DNA of 39,525 nucleotides from Alphaproteobacteria bacterium (GCA_016125165.1 WGMH01000006.1:191274-230798); one strand, 5' to 3'; counted from the stretch's first letter, positions 1 to 8,860 are shown. Translations and numbers: made by a program. The notes: generated by a model not told the origin, from the letters alone.

Positions 1-143
1 GTGGGCTGGGTCATTTTCAGGCGTGATGCCGCCCGATTGAAGCTGCCAGCCCGCACAACTTCGAGAAAGACGCGGAAATCGTCCCAATCAATCCCTTCTG
101 GAAAGGGTTGTTCTGGCAATTCCGCATAGGGTGCATCACTCAT
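1..143 (-). CDS. LysR-type transcriptional regulator, N-terminal fragment cut by window edge
   Basis: Reading leftward from an ATG at 143 gives 47 codons with no stop before the edge. Residues about 17-47 (IDWDDFRVFLEVVRAGSF, then NRAASRLKMTQPT) have the pattern of the LysR winged helix-turn-helix: 'D..FL.VV..GSF..AA..L..TQP'. LysR proteins are normally about 300 residues, so most of the gene lies outside the window. A GGAG lies 12 bases before the start. It is divergent from the PAS gene at 541 across an AT-rich gap. The family assignment is good; the ligand and targets cannot be told. Confidence 0.8.
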   Translation of the reverse strand, partial: MSDAPYAELPEQPFPEGIDWDDFRVFLEVVRAGSFNRAASRLKMTQP

Positions 144-540
144 GAATACAACAGTCTCCGACGCGCCCGAGTGAATTTGGTAAGTACTCTCTCAATCTAG
201 ATAAAGAACAGAAATTGCAACTTGAAGAAATAGGAAATATTATTGAGTATATACACTCCTATATACCTCATCGACTTTCCGATAATAGGAAAAAAAAGTC
301 CTGCGCGACCTCCTGCCCCGAATTGTAGGTTATATGTCCTCAGACAGCCTCCAAACATCGAAGTCAATATTTCAATATGCACACGTATACACTTTATACG
401 TGCATTATTGGCTGATTTTTCCCGTTTTTCTGCCCGCAAAAATACACGGATAGATTGCTGGCTTCCGAAGAAAAAATCCCTAACCTTGACGTATATAGGG
501 CTCCCCCCGCGACATTTACCAAGGGGAAGGCGGGACTTCA
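144..540. other. AT-rich intergenic region with TATAC-type repeats
   Basis: Nearly 400 bases between the divergent LysR and PAS genes are clearly richer in A and T than the rest of the window. TATATAC occurs at 248-254 and again 12 bases on at 260-266. CACGTATA (382-389) and TATACGTG (395-402) form a perfect 8-bp inverted repeat around a 5-base loop. TTGACG at 486 is followed directly by TATATAG (492-498). No convincing ORF was found; the reading frames at 197-439 and 243-752 look like chance. The region probably holds both promoters and regulator sites, but I cannot assign a protein to any of them. Confidence 0.5.
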
Positions 541-1050
541 GTGACCGGGCAAGGCGAAAGCAGCGTTCAAAACGTCATAACGCAGACAAACCCGGCGCAA
601 ATCGAGGATCCGGCACTCGCATTCGTGCGGGACTACTGGAACGCACGGCGGGGTGGACGTGCGATGCCTTCCCGCGCCGACATCCGGCCAGCAGACATGA
701 AAAAGCATCTTGGCTGGATCGTGATGCTGGATGTGCTGAACGGCGGAGATGATTTCCGCTACCGCACATTGGGCACGCGCATCACTGAACATTTCGGCAG
801 CGACCCCACAGGGCGCACAATCAAGGACTTCTATTCCGGGTTTGGCGCCGGGGTACGCGACGTCGCGCTTGAGGTTATGCGTCAAGCCGTCGAGGAAAGG
901 TCGCCGGTCCTAACGACTGGCGTCGGGGGCACAGTCGGATACCCGTTCATAAAATTCGGCACCATCTACGCACCGCTGTCGGATGACGGCGCGCACGTCA
1001 ACATCCTGATGGGCGCGATGCGATTCGAATACCTGCAAGGTCGCGTTTAG
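541..1050 (+). CDS. PAS-domain protein (PAS_5-like), unknown role
   Basis: A 169-residue protein starting at GTG, with a GGGGAAGG stretch a little over ten bases upstream. The sequence 'FVRDYWNARRGGRAMPSRADIRPADMKKHL' followed by 'DFRYRTLGTRI' is the typical opening of the PAS_5 family (PF07310), short single-domain proteins common in Alphaproteobacteria. The family opens with a 'yW...rg...P.R.didP..l...L' motif and continues into a PAS-like sheet. There is no signal peptide, membrane segment or output domain, so any signalling role would need a partner. It is followed by a strong hairpin and the convergent DUF885 gene. The family call is fairly sure; the function is unknown. Confidence 0.75.
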   Translation: MTGQGESSVQNVITQTNPAQIEDPALAFVRDYWNARRGGRAMPSRADIRPADMKKHLGWIVMLDVLNGGDDFRYRTLGTRITEHFGSDPTGRTIKDFYSGFGAGVRDVALEVMRQAVEERSPVLTTGVGGTVGYPFIKFGTIYAPLSDDGAHVNILMGAMRFEYLQGRV

Positions 1051-1182
1051 AGCGATCATCCAGGCCACCGACCGTCTGCCGTTCCGCGCGCCTACGGAAT
1101 CTCCCCTTCTCTGCATCAGGTGTACGCAACAACTCACCCGCGCGGAAAGCACGCAACATTTGGCCACCTGGCGCCAACGAAA

Positions 1183-1209
1183 CAGGGCGGGGTTGCGTTC
1201 CCCGCCCTG
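1183..1209. terminator. Bidirectional hairpin terminator between convergent genes
   Basis: CAGGGCGGGG (1183-1192) and CCCCGCCCTG (1200-1209) pair perfectly over 10 bp around a 7-base loop. The hairpin sits between the PAS gene (plus) and the DUF885 gene (minus). It is followed by ATTT on the plus side and TTTCGTT on the minus side, so the U-tracts are short. Placement and stem strength suggest it ends both transcripts. Confidence 0.6.
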
Positions 1210-1235
1210 ATTTCCGCACAGCGAAACAATGCCCG

Positions 1236-3089
1236 TCAGGCCGCCTTCGTTTCGGCAATATAATTGTCGATGACTTTTTCCAGTACCTGGAGGGGGAGTG
1301 CCCCGCCGAGCAAGCCCGCATCGTGGAACTTGCGGATATCGAACTTCGCGCCGAGCTCTGCTTTCGCTTTCTCGCGCAATTTGAGCCAGGTGATCTTGCC
1401 GAGCATATAGGAGCAGGCCTGACCGGGCCACACGCAATAGCGCTCCACCTCCGTTGTGGCCGATGCATCCTGATCGCCCAGCGTATCGACGAAGTACTTG
1501 ATCGCCTGTTCGCGGCTCCAGTGCTTCGCGTGCATGCCGGTATCGACCACAAGACGCACGCCACGGAACATTGCATCGTGCAGCTGGCCGATATGGCCCC
1601 ATGGATCGTTCTCGTACATGCCCATCTCCACTGCCAGCTGTTCCGCATAGAGCGCCCAGCCTTCGATGTAGGCGGAGAAGAACGACAGTTTTCGGATCAG
1701 CGGGATACTTGCTTCCTGCGCCAGCGAGAGCTGCAGGTGATGACCGGGGATGCCTTCGTGATATGTCAGCGTTGGCAATGTCCATGACGGCACTTCGGCG
1801 GTATCGCGCAGGTTGATGTAATAGGCGCCAGGGCGAGAGCCATCGAGCGAGGCATTGTTGTAGTAGCCACCCGGAGCACCCGCCTCGAGATATTTCGGCA
1901 CGCGCTTGATTTCGAGACCGGCTTTCGGAAGCGCCCCGAAATATTCCGGCAATTTTCTGGTGACTTCCTGAACCTGCTTGTTGAGATCTGCGAGCAGCTT
2001 TTCCTTCGCTTCGTCGGTGTTGGCGTACTGGAACTTCTTGTCGGAATACATGCCACGCAGACGCTCGCCGACCGTGCCCTTATTCATGCCATGCTGCTTC
2101 ATGATGACATCGATCTGCGAGGACAGATCGGCAACGGTGTCGAGACCAAGCTGGTGGATCTCTTCCGGCTTCATGGTGGAGGTCGTCCAGTTGGTGAGCG
2201 AGGCGCCGTAATAGGCATCGCCATCCGGCAGGCGCCACACACCGGCATGGTGCACGGCCTTCGACTGCATTTCCTTCAAAAGCGCGATCTGGCGATCCAG
2301 GGCCGGATAGACTTTTTCATTGACGATCTGCTGGGCCTGCTTGTCCCAATCGCCGTCGATGTTTTTCTCCTTCGCGCGGCGCACAACGGATTCCACGAGC
2401 ACCGATTTTTCCACCGGTGTGCTGCGCAACTTTTCCATCTGCACAAGGGCGCGCGAAAGGATGAAGTCTGGCGGGACCACGCCCATCGCCGAATCATGCT
2501 TCACGACTTCGATTTCCTGATCGAGGCCGCGGCCAAATCCCGCGAGGCGCGAGAGATAGGCTTCCGCGTCGTCCTTCGTTTCAATCGGCTGCTGGCTGTC
2601 GAGGAAATCCGGCGCAGACTGATAGGAACCGGTGAGCTGGCTGATGATGTAGGGCGCCCCTGCTCCACCGCCGCCATAGTTGAAGCGCTTGGCCGCATCG
2701 ACCGACGTTTCGAGATTGTAATAGACCACGTCGTAGCTGACTGCATCCGTTCCAGAGACGGAGTTGCGATCGAAGGCCTTGAGGCGCGCAAACTGGCTTT
2801 CGTTGAGCTGTTTGCCCTTTTCAATGCCGGCAAGCGAACTGTCGCTGACTTCGGCGCGCTGGTGAGCGCGCGGACCCTTGTCGAGGCCAAGGCTGGTGGC
2901 GGCTTCCGGGTATAGATCGAGGCCTTCATCCACGAATTTGTCGAACAGCGCATTCAGCGCCTGTGACGGCGTTTGCGCGCTGGCGGCGGGTTTCATGGCA
3001 GATTTGGCCAAAGCAGCACTGCCAAACGGCAGCGCAGCCGCGGCAAATGCGGCGGAACCCGACAACAGGAGCTGGCGGCGACTGTACAT
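1236..3089 (-). CDS. DUF885 family metallopeptidase-like protein, Tat-exported
   Basis: A 617-residue protein of normal length for DUF885 (PF05960). The N-terminus carries SRRQLLLSG followed by an Ala-rich stretch to about residue 28, a twin-arginine export signal. HEGIPGHH at 444-451 and EGWALYAE starting near Glu476 supply the HExxxHH plus downstream Glu pattern typical of the family and of zinc-binding peptidase-like folds. This points to a periplasmic peptidase or carboxypeptidase-like enzyme, but substrates of DUF885 proteins are mostly unknown. The start at 3089 has GAGGGG about 8 bases upstream. It is a single gene, separated from the operon that ends at 3269 by 179 bases. Confidence 0.88.
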   Translation of the reverse strand: MYSRRQLLLSGSAAFAAAALPFGSAALAKSAMKPAASAQTPSQALNALFDKFVDEGLDLYPEAATSLGLDKGPRAHQRAEVSDSSLAGIEKGKQLNESQFARLKAFDRNSVSGTDAVSYDVVYYNLETSVDAAKRFNYGGGGAGAPYIISQLTGSYQSAPDFLDSQQPIETKDDAEAYLSRLAGFGRGLDQEIEVVKHDSAMGVVPPDFILSRALVQMEKLRSTPVEKSVLVESVVRRAKEKNIDGDWDKQAQQIVNEKVYPALDRQIALLKEMQSKAVHHAGVWRLPDGDAYYGASLTNWTTSTMKPEEIHQLGLDTVADLSSQIDVIMKQHGMNKGTVGERLRGMYSDKKFQYANTDEAKEKLLADLNKQVQEVTRKLPEYFGALPKAGLEIKRVPKYLEAGAPGGYYNNASLDGSRPGAYYINLRDTAEVPSWTLPTLTYHEGIPGHHLQLSLAQEASIPLIRKLSFFSAYIEGWALYAEQLAVEMGMYENDPWGHIGQLHDAMFRGVRLVVDTGMHAKHWSREQAIKYFVDTLGDQDASATTEVERYCVWPGQACSYMLGKITWLKLREKAKAELGAKFDIRKFHDAGLLGGALPLQVLEKVIDNYIAETKAA

Positions 3090-3268
3090 GTGGAAAACCC
3101 CTCGAACGTGTCTGTGAATGATGCCCTAAGATCGGGGTGCAGTTGCGCAAATCAAGGGTTGACGGCGCAGATTTTGTTCCATTTCACCAGGATGTGTGCG
3201 GCGCGCTGGTATTGTCGCTATTGTGAACACGCAAGTTTCCCGCAACACAGCCTTGCGCGCTGCGCACC

Positions 3269-4018
3269 TCACATATTCGCAGGTGCAACCAGCTTTAACC
3301 TTTCGAGATATTCATAATGTGGCCGCGCCTGATCAGCGATCCGCTGCAGGTGAGCGGGAAGCGCCGCCAGTTCCTCGCGCGGTGGCGCGCCGAAGCCGGT
3401 TGAACGTTCCACTGCGTCGTACCACGCAGGCGCCCATGCCCCGTCGGTCGCCCGCCGTCCAGCCGGCCATGCCAGCATTTTCTCGCTGAAGGGGATTTCA
3501 AATGCCGCACACAGCGCAGAGAGCATGCCGCGCGGATTGGCCAGAATATCGGAGCCTTCGATCACCGGCGGCGCATGACCAAGCCGGTCCGCTTCACGCT
3601 CGAAGATTTCACGCTGCTGCACGAAGCCGATATCGGCGAGCGCAACATCGGCGCGTTTCTTCACATACGAAGCGAGCACAAATTCGGGCGCGCGGATGAG
3701 AAACGCATTGCGGAAACCATGCGCCCAGTCGCGTCCGAATTCGGCCAGCATGTGATGTGTCATGTGCTTCTGATACCAGATCGGCGCGTCACCGGGCGCG
3801 GGGCCGGTGATGTCCTTCACGACGTCTCGCCAATCGTTCGGCTGACCGGCCAGCGATTCTGCGCGCAGCGGATGGTCGATGCCTGTGGCCGCGAGATAGG
3901 CGGCATAAAACGGCTCGTCGCTCACCGCCGTATCGGGCCGGTTTTCGAAACTGCGCATCATCGCGGTGGAGATGTTACGCGGGCCTGACCACATCGCGAT
4001 GCGGATCGTTTCACTCAT
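3269..4018 (-). CDS. Sulfotransferase-fold protein, last gene of the TetR-controlled operon
   Basis: A 249-residue protein opening with IRIAMWSGPRNISTAMMRSF. This matches the 5'-phosphosulfate-binding loop of sulfotransferase-family proteins, where a strand leads into an SGPRN/S-type loop and a helix; 'SDEPFYAAYL' follows. 'RNAFLIRAPEFVLASY' near residues 103-118 resembles the 3'-phosphate-binding segment (R..P......S). Family members transfer sulfate from PAPS to small molecules, but this short bacterial branch is mostly uncharacterised. Its ATG shares one base with the permease stop codon (TGATG), so it is translationally coupled to the transporter. The fold is fairly sure; the substrate is unknown. 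Confidence 0.75.
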   Translation of the reverse strand: MSETIRIAMWSGPRNISTAMMRSFENRPDTAVSDEPFYAAYLAATGIDHPLRAESLAGQPNDWRDVVKDITGPAPGDAPIWYQKHMTHHMLAEFGRDWAHGFRNAFLIRAPEFVLASYVKKRADVALADIGFVQQREIFEREADRLGHAPPVIEGSDILANPRGMLSALCAAFEIPFSEKMLAWPAGRRATDGAWAPAWYDAVERSTGFGAPPREELAALPAHLQRIADQARPHYEYLERLKLVAPANM

Positions 4019-4878
4019 CAGTGCAGCATGCCCCAGCGGCGGATGGTGTAGCGCTCAAAAAGAATGAACAGGCCCTCGAACAGGAGACCGATAACCATGA
4101 TGCAGAGAATACCGGCCCACACGGCAGGTATCTCCAGATTTTGCTTTTGCGACATCACGAACCAACCAAGCCCGCCTGCACCCGTGGCCGCGCCAATGAC
4201 CATTTCGAGCGCCACCAGCGCGCGGAAGGAATTGGAAACGCCGCTGCGAAGCCCCGTCATGATGGACGGCAACGCCGCGGGTATGAGCGCGCGCGCGGTG
4301 AGCGATAAGCCCTTGAGGCCGAAATTGCGGCCGACGAAACGCAAGGTTTGCGAGACGCCGCGAAAGCCCTGAAACACCGCCACCGCGACCGGGAAAATCG
4401 TTGCCCATGTTGTGATGAACACCACCGATTCCTGCGAAATGCCGAACCACATCAACGACAGCGGGAAGATGGCGACAGCCGGGAGCGGCGCAAATGCCGA
4501 GGTGATGGTGGAAAGGAAATCCTCACCAATGCGCGTGTTCACCGCGAAGATGGTGAGAAAACTTGCGACCAACGTGCCAAGGACAAAGCCAAGAGAGAGC
4601 GATTTCAGAGACTCGCCAATGTAACCCCACAGCGAGTCATAGGGCGCATTGAGCGAATCCTTGAGCGCCGCCAGCGTGTCGAGGAGCGTGGGAAACAGAA
4701 GCGGCGAATCCGCATAGCGCGCGCCGAATTCCCATGCGAGCGCGACAACGAGGATCACCAGCATCCGGCGGAACACCGCGTTGTGCCAGAGGCGCAAGAG
4801 CGGAGAAATGGGTTTGACCGTGTCCGTCAGATCGGGCGGCGGCACATCCTCGATGATGTAGTGACCGGGATCGTTCAT
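4018..4878 (-). CDS. ABC transporter permease, NitT/TauT/SsuC type
   Basis: A 286-residue inner-membrane protein with about six hydrophobic helices starting near residue 35. The segment 'ALIPAALPSIMTGLRSGVSNSFRALVALEMV' contains the EAA-like loop that contacts the ATPase. The following 'GAGGLGWFV' is typical of the nitrate/sulfonate/taurine permease subfamily (SsuC, TauC, ThiX-like). The ATG overlaps the ATPase stop codon (ATGA), and its own stop overlaps the next start, so ATPase, permease and sulfotransferase are tightly coupled. Specificity cannot be read from the permease; the operon suggests an organic, possibly aromatic or sulfonated, compound. Confidence 0.92.
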   Translation of the reverse strand: MNDPGHYIIEDVPPPDLTDTVKPISPLLRLWHNAVFRRMLVILVVALAWEFGARYADSPLLFPTLLDTLAALKDSLNAPYDSLWGYIGESLKSLSLGFVLGTLVASFLTIFAVNTRIGEDFLSTITSAFAPLPAVAIFPLSLMWFGISQESVVFITTWATIFPVAVAVFQGFRGVSQTLRFVGRNFGLKGLSLTARALIPAALPSIMTGLRSGVSNSFRALVALEMVIGAATGAGGLGWFVMSQKQNLEIPAVWAGILCIMVIGLLFEGLFILFERYTIRRWGMLH

Positions 4879-5624
4879 GCCGCGACCTCGTCCACATCGG
4901 AGATGATACCGGAAATCGTAGCCGCCAAATCTTCCCGCGATGCAAATCGCGATACATCGAGATTGGCCTTGATTTGCCCCGGATGCGGCGACATGACGAT
5001 CACACGCGTTCCAAGCCGGGCTGCTTCGGCGATATCGTGCGTGACAAAAAGCACCGTGGCGCCGGTCTCTTCCTGAAGGCGCACCAACTCATCCTGGAGC
5101 CGCCCGCGCGTGAGCGCATCGAGCGCCGCAAACGGTTCGTCCATCAGAAGAATTGCCGGACGCATGGCAAGACCGCGCGCCACGGCCACGCGCATCTTCA
5201 TGCCGCCGGACAGCTGATGGGGATAGTGATCGGCAGCACGCTCCAGATCGACCATGGCAATGAAATCCTGCGCGCGCGCATGTGCCTCTGCACGCGGCAC
5301 ACCATTCAGAAGCATGGGATACATCACGTTCTGCCGCACGGTTTTCCATGGCAGAAGCTGGTCGGTGTCCTGCCACACCACCATGCGGTCTGGCCCCGGC
5401 GCAGTGATCGGGACGCCTTCGAGAGCGATGACGCCTTCGCTCGGTTTCAGATAACCGCCAATGGCCTTCAACAAAGTGGATTTTCCACAACCGGAACGGC
5501 CAAGCACCATCAGCCGCTCGCCACGCTGCACATCGAAGGAAGCGCGCCATACCGCGACCACGCGCGCCAGATCGGTCTCATAGACGATGGTCGCACCCTG
5601 AACCTGAAGAAGCGGCTGTGTCAC
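4875..5624 (-). CDS. ABC transporter ATP-binding protein, NitT/TauT/SsuB type
   Basis: It has every motif of an ABC nucleotide-binding subunit: Walker A GRSGCGKST, Q-loop in VVWQDTDQLLPW, signature LSGGMKMRVAVARG, Walker B ILLMDEPFAALD and the switch His in VTHDIAEA. I start it at GTG 5624, which makes a GTGA overlap with the stop of the binding-protein gene and has GGAG and AGGGA just upstream. The product is then 249 residues, the usual size. A longer frame from 5669 is open but would add 15 unconserved residues overlapping the upstream gene. It energises the permease encoded next. Confidence 0.92.
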   Translation of the reverse strand: MTQPLLQVQGATIVYETDLARVVAVWRASFDVQRGERLMVLGRSGCGKSTLLKAIGGYLKPSEGVIALEGVPITAPGPDRMVVWQDTDQLLPWKTVRQNVMYPMLLNGVPRAEAHARAQDFIAMVDLERAADHYPHQLSGGMKMRVAVARGLAMRPAILLMDEPFAALDALTRGRLQDELVRLQEETGATVLFVTHDIAEAARLGTRVIVMSPHPGQIKANLDVSRFASREDLAATISGIISDVDEVAA

Positions 5625-6604
5625 GATCCCTTGCGGCTCCGAAGTTCCGGCATGGAAAGCTCCTGCCATGTATAGCGCTTCTTGACGGTGCCGATCTGAT
5701 ACATGAAATCGGCATAGGCGCCGAGAGCGATGGGCGTGGAGTTGTAGATGATCTCGCCATTGCCGAGCTCTTTGACAACATCAGCGAGCGATTCCTTCGG
5801 ATGCTCGAAATTCACATAAATCTGCGCTGCTTCCTTCGGATGCTCGCGGGCGAATTTTTCGCCTTCTTCGAAAGCGGCGCGCACGGCCTGATAGACCTTG
5901 GGATTGGCATCGCGGAAGCGCTGCGAGGCGAGCAGATACACAAGCGTACCCGGCGCATTGAGCAGGTCATAGGAATTGAGCAGCAGATGGACCTTGCCTT
6001 TGCCCTGCTCCAGCTCATCGTATGAAAATGGCGGCGATGTCATATGGGTGGAGACCATGCCGCTCATCAGCGCGTTGTAGCCATCGGGATGTGGCATGGA
6101 GACGGTGAAGCGGTCGGCCTTGAAAGGATCATTGCAATATTTCTTTGTCGCCATCTGCAACGTGACGGCCTGGACGGAGGATTTTACCGTGGGCAGCGCG
6201 ATCTTGTCGCCTTCCTTGAAATCGCAAACGGTCTTGAGCGCCTTGTTGGTGGTGTTGAGATAGATTGGCACGCTGACGACGGCGCCAATGGCCTTGATGT
6301 CGCCGCGCGTTTTGTCGTGCATGGTCACGAGCGTGGGCGGACCGGCGACACCGAACTGGATCTGGCCTGCGATCAGCGCATCCCGCACGAGGCCCGCCGA
6401 CCCCAGATTGCGCACCGAGGCCGTGAGGGTGATGCCGAGCTTTTTGGCATGTTTCTCCACCAGGTGCTGGCTCGCTACGACCTGAAGCGGGATGTAGGCG
6501 ACGCCATTCTGGATGCCGATGACGACGGAAGAGACTTCCGCGCGCGCCGGCGCCACGGCCACAATCGCCAGCGCAATAATGGTCCCGAATACCGATTTGC
6601 GCAT
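5621..6604 (-). CDS. ABC transporter substrate-binding protein, SsuA/THI5/NMT1-like
   Basis: A 327-residue periplasmic protein with a Sec signal peptide (MRKSVFGTIIALAIVAVAPARA, cleaved near residue 22 before EVSS; shown here only to define the start). 'AGLVRDALIAGQIQFGVAGPPTLV' matches the 'G......l..G.vD.g....p..l' core of the NitT/TauT/SsuA binding-protein family. A start at 6604 is preferred over 6625 because AGGAGG lies 7 bases before it and the signal peptide begins there. It lies 86 bases after the FAD oxidase and overlaps the ATPase gene by 4 bases. The ligand is unknown; context suggests the substrate of the two enzymes encoded upstream in the same transcript. Confidence 0.88.
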   Translation of the reverse strand: MRKSVFGTIIALAIVAVAPARAEVSSVVIGIQNGVAYIPLQVVASQHLVEKHAKKLGITLTASVRNLGSAGLVRDALIAGQIQFGVAGPPTLVTMHDKTRGDIKAIGAVVSVPIYLNTTNKALKTVCDFKEGDKIALPTVKSSVQAVTLQMATKKYCNDPFKADRFTVSMPHPDGYNALMSGMVSTHMTSPPFSYDELEQGKGKVHLLLNSYDLLNAPGTLVYLLASQRFRDANPKVYQAVRAAFEEGEKFAREHPKEAAQIYVNFEHPKESLADVVKELGNGEIIYNSTPIALGAYADFMYQIGTVKKRYTWQELSMPELRSRKGS

Positions 6605-6690
6605 GTCCCGCCCTCCTGTTGCCATGGGCCAAAGACATAACCAGAAACCGGCGCGAGAGCTACCACCGGATGAGCCGGTACTGTGGCCTG

Positions 6691-8034
6691 CTAGTTGATC
6701 CGGCCCATCCAGGGATTGAAGCGGGATTCGGGGTCGTAATGCGCGCGGATGGTGTCGAGCCGCTTCATGTTCTTATCGGACAAGAAGCGCGCGGGGCGGC
6801 TGGCAAGATTTTCGTCGGCAAGCTGGATGCCTTTGCTGTGGGCTTCCAATGCGCGCATGTTGTCGGTCGCCCAGTTCGCGTGTTGGGCGATGTCGGCTTC
6901 CTTGCGCAGGCCGCCATAGAGCGCCAGATAGGTTCGGCTTTCGACCGAGAACGCCATGTCGGCGCGCTGCGCTGGCGGATTCCAGTTCAGCCACAGCGCA
7001 TGGCTTGGCGCGGGCGGCTGCGTGTCGGCGATGCGGCGGAGCGCCGGCAGAATGGGATCGATCGCGCCATCGATCCACATATTGTCGGAATACCAATGCG
7101 TGTTGGGCAGGAAGAGCGTGCGTTCGCCTGTCTTCATCATGAAGTTCAGCGACAGCGGCATCAGCGGCAGGTTGATGCTGGCGCGTTTGCGCAAGGGGCT
7201 TCGCTGCATGAAGGCCGTGGCCTCGCGCGCCTGCCGCCAGCTATCCGACAGCACCGGGGCGAGCACTTCGATGCCCGGCGCGCCGATGCCAAAGCATTTG
7301 CGATTCAGCACCATCTGGAATTCGACCTGCGGCGACACCGAAGGGCCGATGCGGTCGGCCCACAGGAACAACTCTTCCAGATGTTCCATGCGGAACACCT
7401 GCATCTTCAGACCCGTGAATTTGGGCCGCGCATGCAGCTTCAAATGAAAGCGCACGATGGCCGCGAAGAAGCCGGGGCCCGATCCGCGCGCGGCCCAATA
7501 GAGATCGGGATTCTCGTTTTCATCCGCGTGTACCAGCGTGCCATCGGCCAACACGGCATCGAATCCGAGAACATTCTCGCAGCCGAGCCCCATGACGCGG
7601 CTGTTCCAGCCAAAGCCACCCTGCAAGAGGAAGCCGCCGATGCCGACCGTGTAAGCATGCGCGACGGGAAAGAACAGTTTGCGCCGGGCAAGCGCGCTGT
7701 TCAGATCGCCGCACAGGCAACCCGGCCCGACTTTGGCGATGCGCGCTTTCGCGTCGATCTCGATGGTGTTGAGGCGTGACATGTCGATCATCATGCCGCC
7801 TTCGCGGATATGGTTCTGCGGCCAGCTATGCCCACCCGAGCAGATGCCGATCTTGAGATTGTCCTGCCGCGCAAGGCGCACGGCGTTCACCACATCGTCC
7901 ACGTTGTTTGCCTGCACCACGATATCGGGGCGGCGGCCGGGATCCTTCGCATTGAAGCTGGTGCCGAGCACCGCCTGTTCGAACCCGGGCGCGCCGCGAT
8001 GCAGCGTTTTGCCAAATCCGTTCGATTGCAGCAT
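6691..8034 (-). CDS. FAD-linked oxidoreductase, berberine-bridge/PCMH type
   Basis: A 447-residue protein. Residues about 36-200 form the PCMH-type FAD-binding domain: SGGHSW at 66-71 contains His69, the residue that carries covalent FAD in this family, and TVGIGGFLLQGG (129-140) is the glycine-rich FAD loop. The C-terminus (YDPESRFNPW) matches the BBE segment 'YDP...F...'. The Cys used for the second flavin link in bicovalent members would lie in HAYTVG (126-131) and is absent, so attachment is probably through His only. Such enzymes oxidise alcohols, sugars or phenolic and alkaloid compounds. AGGG lies 8 bases before the start, 13 bases after the hydrolase gene. The substrate is unknown. 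Confidence 0.88.
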   Translation of the reverse strand: MLQSNGFGKTLHRGAPGFEQAVLGTSFNAKDPGRRPDIVVQANNVDDVVNAVRLARQDNLKIGICSGGHSWPQNHIREGGMMIDMSRLNTIEIDAKARIAKVGPGCLCGDLNSALARRKLFFPVAHAYTVGIGGFLLQGGFGWNSRVMGLGCENVLGFDAVLADGTLVHADENENPDLYWAARGSGPGFFAAIVRFHLKLHARPKFTGLKMQVFRMEHLEELFLWADRIGPSVSPQVEFQMVLNRKCFGIGAPGIEVLAPVLSDSWRQAREATAFMQRSPLRKRASINLPLMPLSLNFMMKTGERTLFLPNTHWYSDNMWIDGAIDPILPALRRIADTQPPAPSHALWLNWNPPAQRADMAFSVESRTYLALYGGLRKEADIAQHANWATDNMRALEAHSKGIQLADENLASRPARFLSDKNMKRLDTIRAHYDPESRFNPWMGRIN

Positions 8035-8047
8035 GGCGATGGCCCTT

Positions 8048-8860
8048 CTATTTCGTGTCTTTGAATTCGGCGTGGAACGCGGGCAGGAACGCGGCGAGAT
8101 GGTTCATTTCCTGCGCGCAGTGCACGAGCAGCTCGGACGCCTGCGTGGCATTGAACCGGTTGAGAAATCCGGCGGAACGGCCAATGAAGGCCCCTGCCCG
8201 CCCGCCGATGGCCCGCGGACGCACATTGTCACCCGCGATCCAGAAACGTGAGCGCATCTCCGCACCGCCCTCGACCGGACGCACATGATGCAGGAGCCAG
8301 CCCGTATCCATCGGCGTTCCGGCGATGGACCCGCGCGCGCAAATGGCGACTTCGCCGTTCGCAGCCAGACGCTTTTCATCCAACCCCATGAGGGATGGCG
8401 GAATGAACCGGATGGCGAGGCGCATGCGCGCCGCGCCGATATATTCCACGACGTTCGAGGTGCGCCCCACATAATGCGGAAGATCGCTGCGCCCATCAGC
8501 CCAGCCCACATGCACATGCGCGTTCGGATGCCAGAGCTTGTAGCGCTGTGCCTCGCTGCCATGCCATGCAAACCACCAATCCCACATGGTGGGCGTTACG
8601 CCGGGCATTTTCGTGAGCACGAAAACCCGCGCGGCGCCGTCCGGACTTAACGTCAATCCTGTCTCGACTGGCCAAGGGGCGGCGTCCTGCATGGCGGGCG
8701 CATACGCAACCGGCGGCAACATCTCATGTGCGACCGCGCCCACAGCGAGCGCCTCGCGCACATGCTCCGGCAATGGCGCCATGACGGGATTGAAGAAGCG
8801 CGCATAGGGGCTGGCGGTGCGCTCCTGCGCATCGAACCCCAGATGCAGCCCTGCCTGCAT
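8048..8860 (-). CDS. DAPG hydrolase-like (PhlG/phloretin hydrolase family) enzyme
   Basis: A 270-residue soluble protein. 'PGVTPTMWDWWFAWHGSEAQ' (86-105) followed by 'RYKLWHPNAHVHV' is a recognisable block of the 2,4-diacetylphloroglucinol hydrolase/phloretin hydrolase family, zinc enzymes that cleave C-C bonds in acylphloroglucinols. Candidate zinc ligands are a His in 111-117, Glu139 and the H-x3-E pair His247/Glu251, matching the His/Glu...His-x3-Glu ligand set known for PhlG. It is the first gene of the minus operon, with GGGAG about 8 bases before the ATG and the palindromic operator 30-50 bases upstream. The exact substrate is inferred, not shown; the family also contains unassigned members. 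Confidence 0.8.
   Translation of the reverse strand: MQAGLHLGFDAQERTASPYARFFNPVMAPLPEHVREALAVGAVAHEMLPPVAYAPAMQDAAPWPVETGLTLSPDGAARVFVLTKMPGVTPTMWDWWFAWHGSEAQRYKLWHPNAHVHVGWADGRSDLPHYVGRTSNVVEYIGAARMRLAIRFIPPSLMGLDEKRLAANGEVAICARGSIAGTPMDTGWLLHHVRPVEGGAEMRSRFWIAGDNVRPRAIGGRAGAFIGRSAGFLNRFNATQASELLVHCAQEMNHLAAFLPAFHAEFKDTK

Noticed and set aside
243..752. Plus-strand frame of 169 codons running into the PAS gene
   Set aside because: It crosses the AT-rich gap and then reads the PAS gene in another frame; the basic, low-complexity product resembles no protein and no ribosome site precedes it.
2091..2915. Plus-strand 274-codon frame inside the DUF885 gene
   Set aside because: It is an antisense shadow of a high-GC gene with strong third-position bias; the DUF885 motifs on the minus strand are decisive.
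6664..6682. ACCGG-N5-CCGGT hairpin between the FAD oxidase and the binding-protein gene
   Set aside because: The stem is only 5 bp without a U-tract, so I do not call it a terminator that would split the operon.
6619..7779. Plus-strand 386-codon frame opposite the FAD oxidase
   Set aside because: It is an antisense shadow; the product has no recognisable motif while the minus strand gives a full PCMH-type oxidase.
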